From the NCBI GenBank assembly GCA_019054805.1, contig JAHQIY010000015.1, positions 1,062,001 through 1,126,000 on the forward strand: 64,000 nt of DNA. The letters are read 5' to 3'. This DNA comes from Brachionus manjavacas. Taxonomy: Eukaryota; Rotifera; Eurotatoria; Ploima; Brachionidae. The notes below the pieces were generated by a model that worked only from the letters and a program-made list of their open reading frames with translations, ran no database searches and had not been told where the DNA came from. Of this stretch, positions 1 to 12,580 are shown one piece after another. Position 1 is the first letter of the stretch, and every line of letters begins with the position of its first letter. Made by a program: the position numbers and the translations under genes.

Positions 1-422
1 AATTTTTCCGTGCCAAGCAAAAATTTAAGCTGGCATTTAAACCATATGATTTTAAAGACGTGATTGAACAATACACTCAAGGAAATATGGACATTTTGCT
101 AAAGATGAAAGACTTGCAGAGAAAAATTGACCAAATGAATGCTTTTGCTGTAAATCGAGCTTTAAATTCTGAAATGTTGATTCCTTTGGACCAGAAAATT
201 CCATCTGCATGGCCGAAGCCAGGCGAAGTTTTGCGGCGCGGCTCCAATCGCCGAAGCTACCGAAAAATATTTAGTGCTAGTCCTGATTCTCAAAACACCG
301 AAAGACTCAAGCAAGACCATCCAAGCGATCCGCTCATGCTTAATGAACGAGTAGAACGTATAGAAGTTATTTTAGATAATTTATCTAGCAAAATAGACAA
401 ATTGGTTGATGCAAAAACTTAG
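1..422 (+). CDS. KCNQ: KCNQ (Kv7) voltage-gated potassium channel, 3' terminal exon (partial)
   Basis: The frame is open from the window edge (codons from position 3) to the TAG at 420-422, giving about 139 residues. The segment KPYDFKDVIEQYTQGNMD followed by LQRKIDQM matches helix B/C of the Kv7 C-terminus, where the family has KPYDVxDVIEQYSxGHL. The final residues, LNERVERIEVILDNLSSKID, form a short heptad coiled coil like helix D, the subunit-assembly domain that sets tetramer specificity. The channel acts in the plasma membrane as a slow delayed rectifier and binds calmodulin through this region. The pore and voltage sensor lie upstream, outside the window. I see no splice donor before the stop, so this is the last coding exon. 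The gene converges on PIG-M, with 218 bp between the stop codons. Confidence 0.9.
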   Translation, partial: FFRAKQKFKLAFKPYDFKDVIEQYTQGNMDILLKMKDLQRKIDQMNAFAVNRALNSEMLIPLDQKIPSAWPKPGEVLRRGSNRRSYRKIFSASPDSQNTERLKQDHPSDPLMLNERVERIEVILDNLSSKIDKLVDAKT

Positions 423-640
423 CTTAGGAATCAAATTTATTAGTTTTATTATTCAACAAAAATATTTATCTAATTTTATTAAATGAGAAAAAAATTAAGT
501 TGTTAATTTTTTAAATAAAATTTTTAAATTCAATTATTGTTTTAATAGTTTTACCTGAGCTAAAAGATTTTTAAAAAAATTCCTTAATTTTTTGTACTTT
601 ATTGAATGAAAAAAATCTGTAAATTTTTTAATTAAAATAT

Positions 641-1982
641 TTAATTATTTTTTTTAATACTTATGCTCATGCTGTATGATTTCAAGAAAATGTTCCGCCC
701 AATTAAGCAGTTGATTAGAGTGAACAAAAGGCCAGCTAGCCATACAAATAGAAAAGCATTGGTGCCATTAAATTCGATTTCATAGGCACAATAGAGCCAT
801 ATTGACTTAAAAAAATTTATTATACATTTATTAATGAAAGAACAATTAAAAAGTTTACTTGTCCTAGCATCCATAGAGAAAAGTATGCAATCACTTCATA
901 AAATTTAATGCTCAAAAATGGGCCTAAAAGCGGAATCAAGCTTAGATACCAGACAAAGTACTGTGAAGTGCAGACTTTGTTAAATGTGACAAAAGTGAAC
1001 GTTATAAAAAAAAGACAAAGTTCTATGTGTTCATGTAAATAGACCGAAGTGGACAAAATGAGCATCATCTGAGGCAAAAAACTTAAGAAGTTCATAAAGC
1101 TTAGCTGAGTGGTGTCGGTCAAATAAAGCATGTAGAAGTAAGGACTAAAATTGTGACGCACATCTTTACGAACCAAGTGGTATAGATAGGTCTCGTACAG
1201 AAATATGTATCCATATTTTAGATAAAATAAATATGTCAAGAGAAACAAAATCGCCAGAGCCGACAGGCCAAATTTTACCAATTTTATATTAAATAAAATA
1301 GATTTTACAATTGATAATATTGCTTTTTTTTTAATTAATTGATTAAATTTAGATACGTAAAGAATCAATGCCAGAGCATATGTAACTGGGTAGATTTTGA
1401 AATGAATTGCCAGACCATAGAATAAACCGGATAAAATGTAATTTTTTCTTTTCAGAAAATACACAAAATTAAGCACCAAAAATGACATTAGACTTTCAGC
1501 ATTGCCACGACTCGCTATTGCTATAGTTATTGGGTTATAGAACCAGAATAATATTGAATACAAATTTTTTTCTTCTTTTGCTAGGTTTAATTCATTTATC
1601 TTTAGGATTAAGAATCCGCAGAGCAGGTCGAATAGGACAAATAAAAACTTGCCAAATGATTCTAAGAGAAATATATTTGGTAGCATAAGATAAGATAGAA
1701 GTGGTGTATAACGATACGTGTCTCTTAGATAAGGAGATTCGTTCTTGATTTTATTTAAAAAAAGTTAACTTTTTATCTAATATTTTCTAAAATGCTTACT
1801 TTGTAAACATATGAGGCTGCATCTGAAAACACTTGGTAATCAATGTCAGTGTACTTTGGGATTTGTTTTTTAAGCTTGACTTTAGATGCTTGGTCATCGT
1901 GATAAAATCCGTAAAAGGTGAATAAAACTCGAATAAAAAACGCTAGAAAAAAATTTAATTTTAAACTTTTGAACAATGACAT
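641..1982 (-). CDS. PIGM: GPI mannosyltransferase 1 (PIG-M), three exons
   Basis: Exons read on the minus strand: 1982-1800, 1743-859, 805-641. The introns are 56 and 53 nt with GT/AG ends, and both are in phase 0. The product is 410 aa, close to the usual 420 or so. PIG-M adds the first alpha-1,4-mannose to GlcN-acyl-PI on the lumenal side of the ER in GPI-anchor synthesis. Seen: an N-terminal hydrophobic segment, then the family hallmark [13 protein letters not shown] with the DxD-type acidic motif; [15 protein letters not shown] across the first splice; SRGNAESL; the [11 protein letters not shown] helix; [33 protein letters not shown]; and the C-terminal [16 protein letters not shown] after the second splice. 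The protein is rich in membrane segments throughout. The start is the first in-frame ATG ahead of the conserved N-terminus. Confidence 0.93.
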
Positions 1983-3195
1983 TTTTTCTAATTATTTTTT
2001 GTCAAAATTCTTTTATTTTTCAATTTTTATATTAATTCTAAATTAACATTCTGTCAAACATTTATAAATTATTAAATGATTTATAGATTTAAAAAATGGC
2101 TTGATTTCTGATTATTTTTTGAAATTCAGCGTTTGGATTGCTCAGTCCCAAAACTTGACATTTAATTTGAAAATTAAAAAAAAATTTTTTCGAAAGTCTT
2201 TAATCAATTGACTTTTTTCAAAACTCTTTGAGACAAAACAGCTCTAAGAAATAATTAATCAATTTTAAAATATAAAATAATTTCTGAAAGATAAAACAGG
2301 GCAAAATACTGCCAAATCTTTAATTACTTTATTGATTTATATAAACTATTATTATCGTGAAATATTTTATCTTTTGAACTAATTTAAATTTATTTAAAAA
2401 ATTCTATACTAAATCTCTTAACTTAATTAAATAAGATAAACATTAAAAAAATTAAATTTTAAAATATCAAAAGATTTCTGTCTAGCTTTGGAAGAAATAT
2501 ATTGATACAAAATTGACCTTGTGAAATTCAGTACAAATTAAAATTATTTTTCCATTTTTTTTAGAGAGTTAAAAAAAATTAATCGAAATTGATTTTTGAT
2601 TTATTACAATGAGATTAAAAAATTAATTTTAGGAAAAAAAAATTAATTCAGATTTTTCAATTTTAAACTAAATAAAAAGGAAATATTTTTATTCAATTTG
2701 AACCAAATTTCATAATGCATACAAAATTTTGATTTTAATTTTTTACAATTTAAAAAAAAAGATTTTGTTAATTATTAAATTCCATTCAAGTGAATTTTCA
2801 ATTATAGTCTTATAATTCAATATGGTTCTAGAGATTTAGAAGAAGAAGAAGATGTAGTTACTGAAAAGTACTTTAGAAACCAAAATATTATCTTAAAATC
2901 AGACTTTTATTTTTAACTTTTATTAGTAAAATTTAAATATAATAAACAGAGAAAAGAAAAATCTGTTTGAATTCGTATTATATCTATTATAAAGTTTAAA
3001 TTGCGATTTTAAATAAAACAATATTCTAAAAATATTATAAAATTATTGAGGGTTAACTTTTTAGGACGAAAAAATAAATATTTTTTTTATAAACTAACGT
3101 CTCATTTTTTACTATAAATAACTATGGAAATAACTAGAAATTAATTCATATATTACATGTGAGCATTATTATTCATTTTAAATTATAATTTAAAA
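1983..3195. other. Intergenic, PIG-M to RBCK1-like
   Basis: About 1.2 kb of A/T-rich DNA between divergent genes. It contains homopolymer A and T runs and short non-coding ORFs only. It presumably holds both promoters, but I see no convincing box motif. Confidence 0.5.
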
Positions 3196-5186
3196 ATGAG
3201 TATTATCTGTTTTAGTGAATTGAAAATATTTCGAAGCAATTCAAATGATGACCATATGATAAAATCGACCTTTATATCTCAAAATGGCAAAATTGAAATT
3301 TTTGAAAATGAAAGTACCAAGCATCTGGAGCTTGTTCTAAGCGAACAAGATTCATCAATAATTTATCTCAAGTGCAAATTAAATGATTTGAATACAGAAT
3401 TTTTAAAATTTAAATCAGGCCGAATTCACTTGAAACAGCAAGAGTCCCGGTTGAAAATAAGTTATTGGGTTGAATTTAAAGATGATGCCAAAAGTGGTGA
3501 GTTTACCACGGTCATTGGAAACCTTAATCAAGTATTTGTTGTTTCATCTCAAATTGAGCCTTTAGGAAATTCTTCCGATTCGGTCAAAACTGAGGGATCA
3601 CAAGGAGAAAGTAAAATTTTGCAAGAATTATGTGATAAATTAGAAAAGGCATTAGATGAAGGAAATATAGAGAAATCGATTAAAATTGCTAAAGAATTAG
3701 CTGCTAAAAAAGTCAAAGTCAGAATTAGCTTAGTTGAAAACAAGTCGATAAGTAAAGGAGAAGAAAATGAGCAACAATTATGCCATGTCAATGTCAATTT
3801 AATTAGAGATAAAAACAAAAGTAATATGGTTCTGAAACTTCAAGCTAATGAGTTTACTGTTTTAGATCTTAAAAATCAGGTATTTGCAAGATTTTTCAAT
3901 GTTTAAATTGTATCTAAAAATTAGAATATTATTTTTTTTTAAATTTAAATAAAAATTAAATTTTAAATTTTTGGATACTTAGAAAAAAAATTTGTCAAGG
4001 ATTTATAAAAAAAATTTTAGATCTCTGCATATTGTGGCATAAATTTGGATGATTTGCATGTTATGATAAATGATTTTCAAACAAATGATTCAGATCTTTT
4101 GGAAGAATACAGAATTGTTCGCCCATGTACAAGTGCAAAAGCAGATTTGTCTAGTGACTTTAGTTGTGTGGTTTATCTGAAAAGTTTACGTCCAGATCTT
4201 GACACGTTTACTAAACTGGACAATGGAGCTAAAATGGAAATCGACTACGACGAACTAACAGCTTACTATTCTCAGGATATTATTGAAAATTTTGAGCCGT
4301 TTGATTGCCAAATTTGCTTGGAAAAAAATGTTGCTGTATCACAAGGAATTATTTTAAAGGAATGCCTGCATGTTTTTTGCAAGTTAAATTTTATTAATTT
4401 GAAAATTTCTTTTAAATTTCAATTTTTTATTCATTTTTAGAGAATGTTTGAAAGACTATATAAATCATTCTGAAAATCCGCTAATAAAATGTCCGTACAG
4501 CAGTGACTATGTATGTGATTCTGTAATCCAGGAACGAGAAATCCGAGCATTGATCTCCAAAGATGATTTTGCTAAGTACGAATTGAAGAGTTTGAGAATT
4601 TCGGAAGCCTCTATGGTCAATACAGTCCATTGCAAGACTCCAGATTGCATCGGATTTTGTGTATCAGAGGATAACTTAAATTTTTTTGATTGTCCGGTTT
4701 GTGAAAAAGTCAATTGCTTACGATGCAATACCATTCATATGGGAAAAACATGTCAGGAGTATCAAGGTGACCTGAAGTTAAATGCTGTCAATGATTTGAA
4801 TGCAAAAAAGGATAAGGAAGCATTAGAAGTAAGATTAAAAAAAAATATTTTATTTTATTGAAAAAGAAATTGGTAAAAAGAGGAAAAGCAATGCATTGCC
4901 CAGGATGTCAAATAATTCTGTGTAAGCAAGAGGGCTGCGATTGGCTTCAATGTGCAATGTGCCGAACGGAAATATGCTGGGTCACTAGAGGTAAGAAAAA
5001 AAGTTGAATGATTTTAAAATAAATATTGGCTAAAAGGTCCAAGGTGGGGTCCCAAAGGTCATGGGGATATATCAGGAGTAAAATTTAAAATTAAATTAAA
5101 AAAAATAATATTTAACTATAAAGGGCTGTAAATGTAACTTTGCTGCTGGAAAACCATGTCATCCTAATTGTGGTAATTGTCATTAA
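3196..5186 (+). CDS. RBCK1: HOIL-1/RBCK1-like RBR E3 ubiquitin ligase, six exons
   Basis: Exons: 3196-3879, 4021-4382, 4441-4828, 4867-4990, 5037-5077, 5124-5186. All introns are GT/AG, 38-141 nt, and the join reads as 553 aa ending at TAA 5184-5186. Domains: residues 1-115 look like the PH-type dimerisation domain of SHARPIN; a ubiquitin-like domain at about 195-275; RING1 from about 324 (CQIC...CLHVFCKECL); an IBR at about 410-455; and Rcat/RING2 from 489 ([19 protein letters not shown]). C502 in the GCDW motif is the candidate thioester cysteine. The tail [14 protein letters not shown] and the Cys/His-rich end matching HPNCGNCH are diagnostic of HOIL-1. HOIL-1 works in the linear ubiquitin assembly complex and can form ester-linked ubiquitin. 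No NZF zinc finger is visible between the UBL and RING1, unlike vertebrate HOIL-1. Splice choices follow frame and family alignment. Confidence 0.88.
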
Positions 5187-8100
5187 ATGCATAATTAAAA
5201 ATGAGATAATTTTGACAAAATGAAAAAAATTGTAAATTTTTAAATAGATTAATGATAATAAATAATATATTTAAATACTTAAAAAATTTTGCAAAATTTA
5301 AAATATGTTATCAGTGCCACACTATTCAATTTGTATATTTGGAGAAAAATTAATTTTTAAAATTTTATTTATTACAATTGCTTAGTTCGAACAATTTTAT
5401 TAAAATAAATATACAATATTTTTAACTTTAATTTAGATTTAAGTCGATTAAAAAATTATTGGAAGAGACTTTATTTGAGTTATTTTATGTAATATGTATT
5501 TGATCGATAATTATTATCAAGACAAATTAGAATTTGCACACTGCTTAATGAAAGTATCAGATGAATTTTAAAAAAACAAGAAGTGAAAAAAAAATAATAT
5601 TTTTTAATCTATATTATTAAATTTCTATTTTCTTTTTCAGTTTTATAATGATAACTTAAAAAAAATATTTTACATTGTAATTATAAATTAAGACATTGCT
5701 TCATATGCTTCATTCATTTAAATTAAATATTCATTCTGTAAAAATGTATGAAAATTTGATAACTAAAATTCAATAAAATGAAATCTAATTTTTAGCGAAC
5801 ATATTATTTTGAAAATGCGAAATATTAGATATAATAAGGAATCACATTAATGGCATTAAAATCGAGTATCTCATCAAAATTAATTCAAAAAACCTGAAAT
5901 CATTTCATTTGAATTAAAAATTTTACATTTTATTTGTAATTAGCTATTTTTTTTTTTTTAAATTGAAAAAATCATTTTAATTATTTTAGTTTTCTTAATT
6001 TTTTGAAAAATAATAAATCGAAATTACAATGGAAGCATCTATTCAGTTTTATCTTGGTTGCAAAAATAAACTTTATAATAAAAATTTCAATTTTTTTCAT
6101 CAAATTTCAAATTTTATTTGTTAATCTTTGCTTTAGATCAAAAAAAAAATGATCAGTTTGGTTGAAATGATTTTTATTTTTTGATAATAGGATTTTTCTT
6201 ATCAAAAATAAATCCTTGAAAAATGGCTTTTCTAAAGATGCTCTAGATAAAGTTAAAAGAGTTTAAAGTTTAATTTTACGGTCTAATAAATCAATAGTAT
6301 AAAATTGTTTAGTTAGTTGTCAGAAATGTTGCAGAGAATAATTTCAGCTTATTATTTTTAAAATTAGTATTAAGTCCCTCTGAAATAAATTTCAAAATTT
6401 TACTTAAATGATCTGAGAAATGTATGCCAATCAATTCAGTAAAGTTCACTAAAACATTGATAATCAAAAAAAAAGATAATTCAACTCGATATTTTTCTAC
6501 ATTTCATTGCTTATTTGATGCATCAAAAATCTATAAAATAATGATTTTGAGTAAATATTTTTACCAAATTTAGCTTTGATCAATTTGATTTATCATTTTA
6601 ACTATTAATTTAATTGTTTTTGGTTTTAAATTGACATGAGTTTACTTTCATTCCTTTACATCCTTTAGAAAATTACTCTTGTTCAAATGTTCTTAATTTT
6701 TTTAATTCTAGAAATAACTTTCTTTGTCTGTTTTTCTAACAAAAGAGTCTAACGCAAAAAAAGAATAACAAAAGAGTTTTAATAGAAAGTTTTTTTTTTA
6801 ATATTATTATTTATTAATTAGAGTCCCAAAAGCAAAAAAACAATACAAAAAAATTTTTAATAATTCTAAATAGTTTTAATAAATTAAATTAATTTTTATC
6901 ATTATGAATTTAAGTCCCTTTTTTTAAATTATTTAAAATTTCAATTTTAAAAAGAAAATTTAGTGTATTTTGATCTTGATTTGTGTTAAAACTTTATTAT
7001 CTTTATTTAACTAAGCCTCGGTTCGTATACTTGCATACAAAATCTATCAAATTGATCAATAATATTAATGTAGATTGTTTATCTTGATTTAAGAATTTTT
7101 TTAAAATGCTGTGTTGACTTTAACTCTGTCATAGATACTTGTAAGGAACATTAAAAAATCAAGCATAGTTTGCTCTGACCTGAATGACAATACGAGAAAA
7201 AGCTATTTTAAGTATTAATTATTATTAATAAAAATTATTTATAATTGAAAAATTAAGCCTTGAATAAAAAATTAGCAATTTTTTTAGTTGCCTCAAACTA
7301 TAAGTCTTGGTTTTAATTTGAAGTATTTTTTGAGTATTTTCCATTTAAATAAATATATTTATCTTTAAAAAATTATATTTAGTTACAAAGAGAATCTTGA
7401 ACTGATCAAAAATGATGGTTTAAAAATTTTTTATTTCTAAAATTTATAAATTGAATAAAAATAATGTATTTAATAAAGAATTTACAACTAAAATTTAAAT
7501 GAAATTTTGAACTAGACAAATTCTGATCATTAATTTAATAAAAGTATGTTATTGTTATTATTATTAATATTGATATTATTTAAATTTAATATGACGTATT
7601 TAACTTTGAACTAATTGATGGAATTAGAATTTAAAATGCAAATTAATCCATGCAAATATGGGATAAATGGAATTTTGTGAATGCAAATCAGGTCGGAAAA
7701 GGAAAATTATATTAGCTAAACTAATTTTTTTTAATTCGACTAGTCTTAGCTATTTGAATACAATTTTCTAAAAATTAATTACGACTTTATTTTAATTAAA
7801 AAGAACTAGTAAAAAAGCCTAGGAAATTAGTTTATAGCCCGAGTGATTTGTAAACAATTATGCTTGTAAATTATGCTCATATTTAAATTCCTGTAAAATA
7901 AAGCTCCGATTTTTTAGACATATCTTATTATTTTTGAGATAAAATTTCAATTAATTAAACAAGACGCCTCGTTTTTCTTAATAATATCCAAATTTTGTCA
8001 AACATCGTAAAAATCATTTTCAAAAATGGTACAAATCGCACAAAAATTTCACTTTATTCCTAATTAAGGCTAATGTTTATTAAATTAAAATATAAAAAGA

Positions 8101-10834
8101 GACTTAATTTTTAATGTATTTATTTTATCTTTTATTTTAAATGATCAGCAAAAACAGACACTTGGATTAGGTATTATGTTAGAAAGCCTTTTAGCTAAGT
8201 TTTTAAATGATTTTAAGTCAAATATTTTTAAAATCAGAACATCCGTAATAGTATTGATTTTTTTGATCAAAATAAAAATACTTGTGATAAACCTGAATTA
8301 ATTTTTTTCTAATTCAAATTCCGGACTTGATTAAATTTTTTTTTCTCTAAAGACTCTTTGACAGATTAAATTCCCTCGGAGTTTTATCGCTACCTTTATT
8401 TCAGACTAGATTTGAATAGCAATTTCAAGCGGAGTCAAGATATTTTAAAACATTTTTTTTAAATCTTTTATCAGCATTTAGATATTCATGAAAATTGTGT
8501 ATTAAAACTATTTTTAATACACAGCTTAAATTAATAACATGAAATTTAGACTTAATCATACTCATTTGATATCGATATTTATCTGATTTCAATACAATCA
8601 AAGCCTGAGGAAGTACATAAATTATGATAGAAAGATTATCTTTTTTTATCAATGTTTATTAAAATTCAATTAATTAAAAAGTTTGTCTAAAATGTTACGC
8701 AGGAACTTGGAAAATTTTTTCCTTCTTTATGTTTCCAATTCATGCTTATTAAATGAATTCGTCAAAAAAATTGGGTTTTGACATCGCAATTTCTAAGGTA
8801 TGGCCTTAATTAAATTTCTGAAGCTGAAAAATGCTCGAGGAATTCTGCTAAAAAAGAGATTTAAATTTTTTTGCTAAATAAGGTTTGATTTTATCATGTT
8901 AGAAAATAATTTTGATATTATTACATGATTTAAATTATTAATCTCTATTTTCTTTTCTTTTTTTTTGTTGGGTTTTAATTGCATGATTTCTGGTTGATTT
9001 GTCGTCACAATTGTTCTTTTCCGTAGATAAAAGCATGCTCAGCAATCAGATAAAAAATGGCAGTCAACTCAGATAGAATTTCTTGTTTTGAACATTTTTT
9101 GGCTGAGCACAATCAGAAAATGCGGAGTAAAAAGTCCTAATCCGTAAGAAAGTTAAAAAGAGTGCGCAAAGTAGGAGTTGGTTATATATAGTTGGTGACG
9201 TAGACCAATTTGGAGTAGGTAGGAAATATCTCTGGTGTCAAATTTATTAATTTTTTTGAATTTTATTATTAAAAGAGTTTTTTTTTAATTCAATAAAGCA
9301 ATTTGTTTAATTCAATTAGAGCTTTGACTAAGTGTTCCTGAGATCATTTGAAGGTGAACACTAATAGCTGTCGAGCAAGCTCTCGAGAAATGCATGCCAT
9401 TTTGGCAAATATTCTTTATTCCATTATAAAAATTTACCGAGCAAATAGAATTGAATTTTACATTTAATTGCTCAATGAAAATTATACTCTCTCTGACTGT
9501 GTCTCTCTTTGCCTTCCTGTAATTCTTTAAGCTCGTTGATGAAGCTCTTTTTTTTATTTTTTTTATTTCGTTTCCTCTACTTACTTTGTTATAAAAATCA
9601 ATAATTTTTTTAAAATAATAACAATTTATAATTAAGGCAAAAAAAAATAAAAAGAAAAAAATATTTTTTTAATTTTAAAAACAATGAAAATTCAGCAAAA
9701 ATAATTGGAATTTGATTATAAAATTTTTTGGACCTTTTTAATCAAGCTAGATAAATCCAAGTGAACATTACCTTTAGTGAAAAAATAATCTAAAAAGCAT
9801 TTAATTGAGTGACGAATCGATTTTTGTGAGATATAGTGCGTCATGAAACCAAAAGCTATCATTTTTAAATTAATTTGAAAGCCAGGATTTAAGCTTCATT
9901 GCAAACATTCGTTCAGAGTCTTGGGACTTTATAGAAATTAAAATTCAAAAATAAAAGATCAGTAATTAAATTTATTAAAATTTTGTTTTTTAAGTAATTA
10001 TTTTGACAGATAAATAGCTGATGATATTTTCCAATTTAGTTGGCAACAATTTAAAGTCATGAAGTGAAGGAAACGAAACATCGCTGCTGAAATTCACCTT
10101 AATAAAAATACTCTGGGGACACATTTTTAATTTTAAGTTTTCTTAATTTCCTGACAAGATTTTGCTGAGCTGATATTTACACAGCTCGATCGATATTTTT
10201 AAATTGAGTTTAATTTTTTTTCTTTTTCAAAGCGTGATTTTAAATTCTATGAGGCAATAAATATCAAAGTGGTTGAGCTAAGTTCGTGACAATTTCTTTG
10301 AGAAATAATGCAATGGGCGCATTTAATTGAAGGAACTTGATTATTAGTAAAATTTCCGGTTTCTCCAAGATACACAGCTTGATCTGATTTATCTAATTTC
10401 GTGTTAACTGATTTATTTTAAATGCTTCCTTGTACAAACTGGATCGGTGGTGAACCGACAAAAAAGACCTGGCTCTCCACTCAGGCCAAAACTTGCCTTT
10501 CTAACACTCATTCGACTTGCAAGACCTCGAGCTTTTTAATTATTTATTAGTTTTGGAAAACAATGAGCGCCAAGATTATTTTATGCTATTTAAAATAAAT
10601 ATATAGTATAATCAAAATTTTTTTAATTAATCAATTTTTTTCCTATTTGGCTGTTTTAGAAAATTAAGTCGAGTCTTGAGAAAGAGAAATTTTGTGCGTT
10701 TGTGTTTGATTGATGAAAATTTAATTGAAGTTTTTGGAACAAGATGGTTTTAAAACAGGAATTAAGAAGAAATTAATTTATTTTTTTTCAATTAATAACT
10801 TAGCGATTAAATTAAAGTCAAATTACTTATAGAT
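5187..10834. other. 5.6 kb gene-free AT-rich stretch
   Basis: No ORF here has a recognisable domain. The one ORF at 8425-8652 (minus) has low complexity and no family resemblance. Most of the region is poly-A/T-rich single-copy-looking DNA. A somewhat less AT-rich patch at about 9000-9240 contains a TATATATA tract and a TGACGTA (CRE-like) motif. It may be an upstream promoter or 5' UTR exon of the Di-Ras gene. Confidence 0.45.
9130..9240 (+). promoter_or_regulatory. Possible promoter patch upstream of Di-Ras
   Basis: A short island of more mixed base composition in a very AT-rich region. It contains GTTATATATAGTTGG and, just after it, GGTGACGTAGACC. The first could serve as a TATA element and the second contains a CRE-like TGACGTA. 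It lies 1.6 kb ahead of the first Di-Ras coding exon, so a non-coding leader exon would be needed. This rests on composition and motif only. Confidence 0.2.
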
Positions 10835-11949
10835 ATGGCCATGTCAATCAATGAAAATAAGGTAAATATCAAAATTTACTATTTTTATTTTAAATAATTA
10901 ATTTGTAAGGCTTTTATTTTTAATCTGGCACGTAATATCGAAATCTTAAAATTCTAGAAAGACATTTTAAATCGAATAAGTCAAAAATTGGAGGATTTTT
11001 TTTCTTTATTATTTTCTTCAATTAAGGATATTATCTCAGCAAAAAATTGTCTTCATTCCTCATTTTTTAATAATATTCTCAAGTATTCTCACTGATTTCT
11101 AGAATAAAAACACTTGATTGAATTTTATTGTTTAATAATAAATTTCAATTGTGCTTCAACTGATTAGCTAATTGAGATATATAATAGAAAATTTTGATTT
11201 CATATAAAAATAATTATAAACTAGTTTAAAAACAATTTGTAAAGAATGATGATCAGCAATCACCAGCTCCGGCAGTAGTGAGCGGACGACAGCAAATGGA
11301 GCCAAACACGGACTATCGTGTTGTTGTTTTTGGTGCTGCTGGTGTTGGCAAAAGCTCGTTGGTGTTACGCTTTGTGCGCGGAACATTCAGAGACAGCTAC
11401 ATACCGACCATAGAGGACACTTATCGTCAGGTGATATCATCGAATAAGCTTGTATTCACTTTGCAAATTACCGATACTACCGGGAGTCATCAATTTCCGG
11501 CTATGCAAAGATTGAACATTCAGAAGGGCCATGCGTTCATGCTAGTCTATTCGATAAATAGTCGACAGTCTCTAGAAGAGCTAAAGCCCATTTACAAAGA
11601 GATTATTGAGGTAAAAGGTCCTAGTTCTGCTCAGAAAGTGGTCCCAATAATACTTGTCGGAAATAAATGTGACGAAAACTCAGCTAGGGATGTTTCTACG
11701 ACTGTAGCGGCCAAATTAGCTCAGGAATGGGGTTGTGAACACACCGAAACATCGGCTAAAACAAACGTAAATGTCAAAGAAGCTTTTCAGGATTTGCTTA
11801 AATTAGACCCTAAAAATAGTTCGATTTTCAGTGATAGCAAACAAAATGATAAAACATCGTCTCAGTCATCGCTTGTTAAAAATTCCGTAAACCCAAAGCA
11901 AAGAAAAGAGTCAAATGAGAACCGAAAAAAAAAATGTTCACTTATGTAA
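10835..11949 (+). CDS. DIRAS: Di-Ras-type small GTPase (DIRAS1/2 family)
   Basis: Proposed exons: 10835-10861 (nine codons) and 11245-11949, joined in phase 0 across a 383-nt GT/AG intron, giving 243 aa. An alternative start is the ATG at 11296 inside exon 2, with translation needing no intron. Seen: P-loop GAAGVGKSS; switch [16 protein letters not shown]3 region [16 protein letters not shown], where the usual Ras catalytic Gln is replaced as in all Di-Ras proteins, which explains their very low GTPase activity; G4 VGNKCDE; G5 ETSAKTN; a basic tail; and the CAAX box CSLM for prenylation. The family acts at the plasma membrane and opposes Ras/Rap growth signalling, mainly in neurons. The C-terminal linker is longer than in vertebrates and Ser/Asn-rich. 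Confidence 0.93.
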
Positions 11950-12580
11950 TTCAATCGAATCTTCTGTTAAGCAAAATGATATTAAATTTTCTTCCTGAAT
12001 TTTGAGTATTTTTTTTTAATTTTAATTTTACTTTTTTTTTCAATTTATTTGTCAAAACGGTGATCATTATATTAGACATTTTAAAGTATTAATTATATTT
12101 TAAAATCATTTAAAGAAAATTGATTCTAATGAATTTATTTTTCAACAATTATTTGATCTATCAAAAAATGTACTTATTTTGTGCGCATGCATATTTAGAT
12201 TTAAAAGAAAAATAAAATATCTAAAATAACGAAAATTTTAGAAAGCATTATTTAAAGAGCTTTTAAAAAAATTTGGATTACAATTTTTGAAAGTGCATTA
12301 AATTTCTCCTGTGAATTTTTCGCCAGCAAAAAAAGAGTCATTTATTAGATTAATTTGAAATTAACTGTTCTAAAACAGAAAATTTACTTTTTATTTTTTT
12401 TTCATACAGTTTAAGGACCAAATTGATGTAAATAAGAAAATTAAATTGTTCCTGTACTAAATAAGAAAGAAAAAACAACAACTAAAATAATCACAATTTA
12501 CAAAAAAATTTATTAAATAAATATTTTGACAAAGAAAATTTATTGAAGAAAAATAAGCTCAAAAAAAGAATAAAAATCAT
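11950..12580. other. Intergenic between convergent Di-Ras and GLYCTK
   Basis: 630 bp of AT-rich 3' flanks. Several A-rich polyadenylation-like motifs occur on both strands. No gene or repeat is recognised. Confidence 0.5.

Noticed and set aside
8425..8652. 75-aa minus ORF in the gene desert
   Set aside because: Low-complexity, no domain, no splice context, expected by chance at this base composition.
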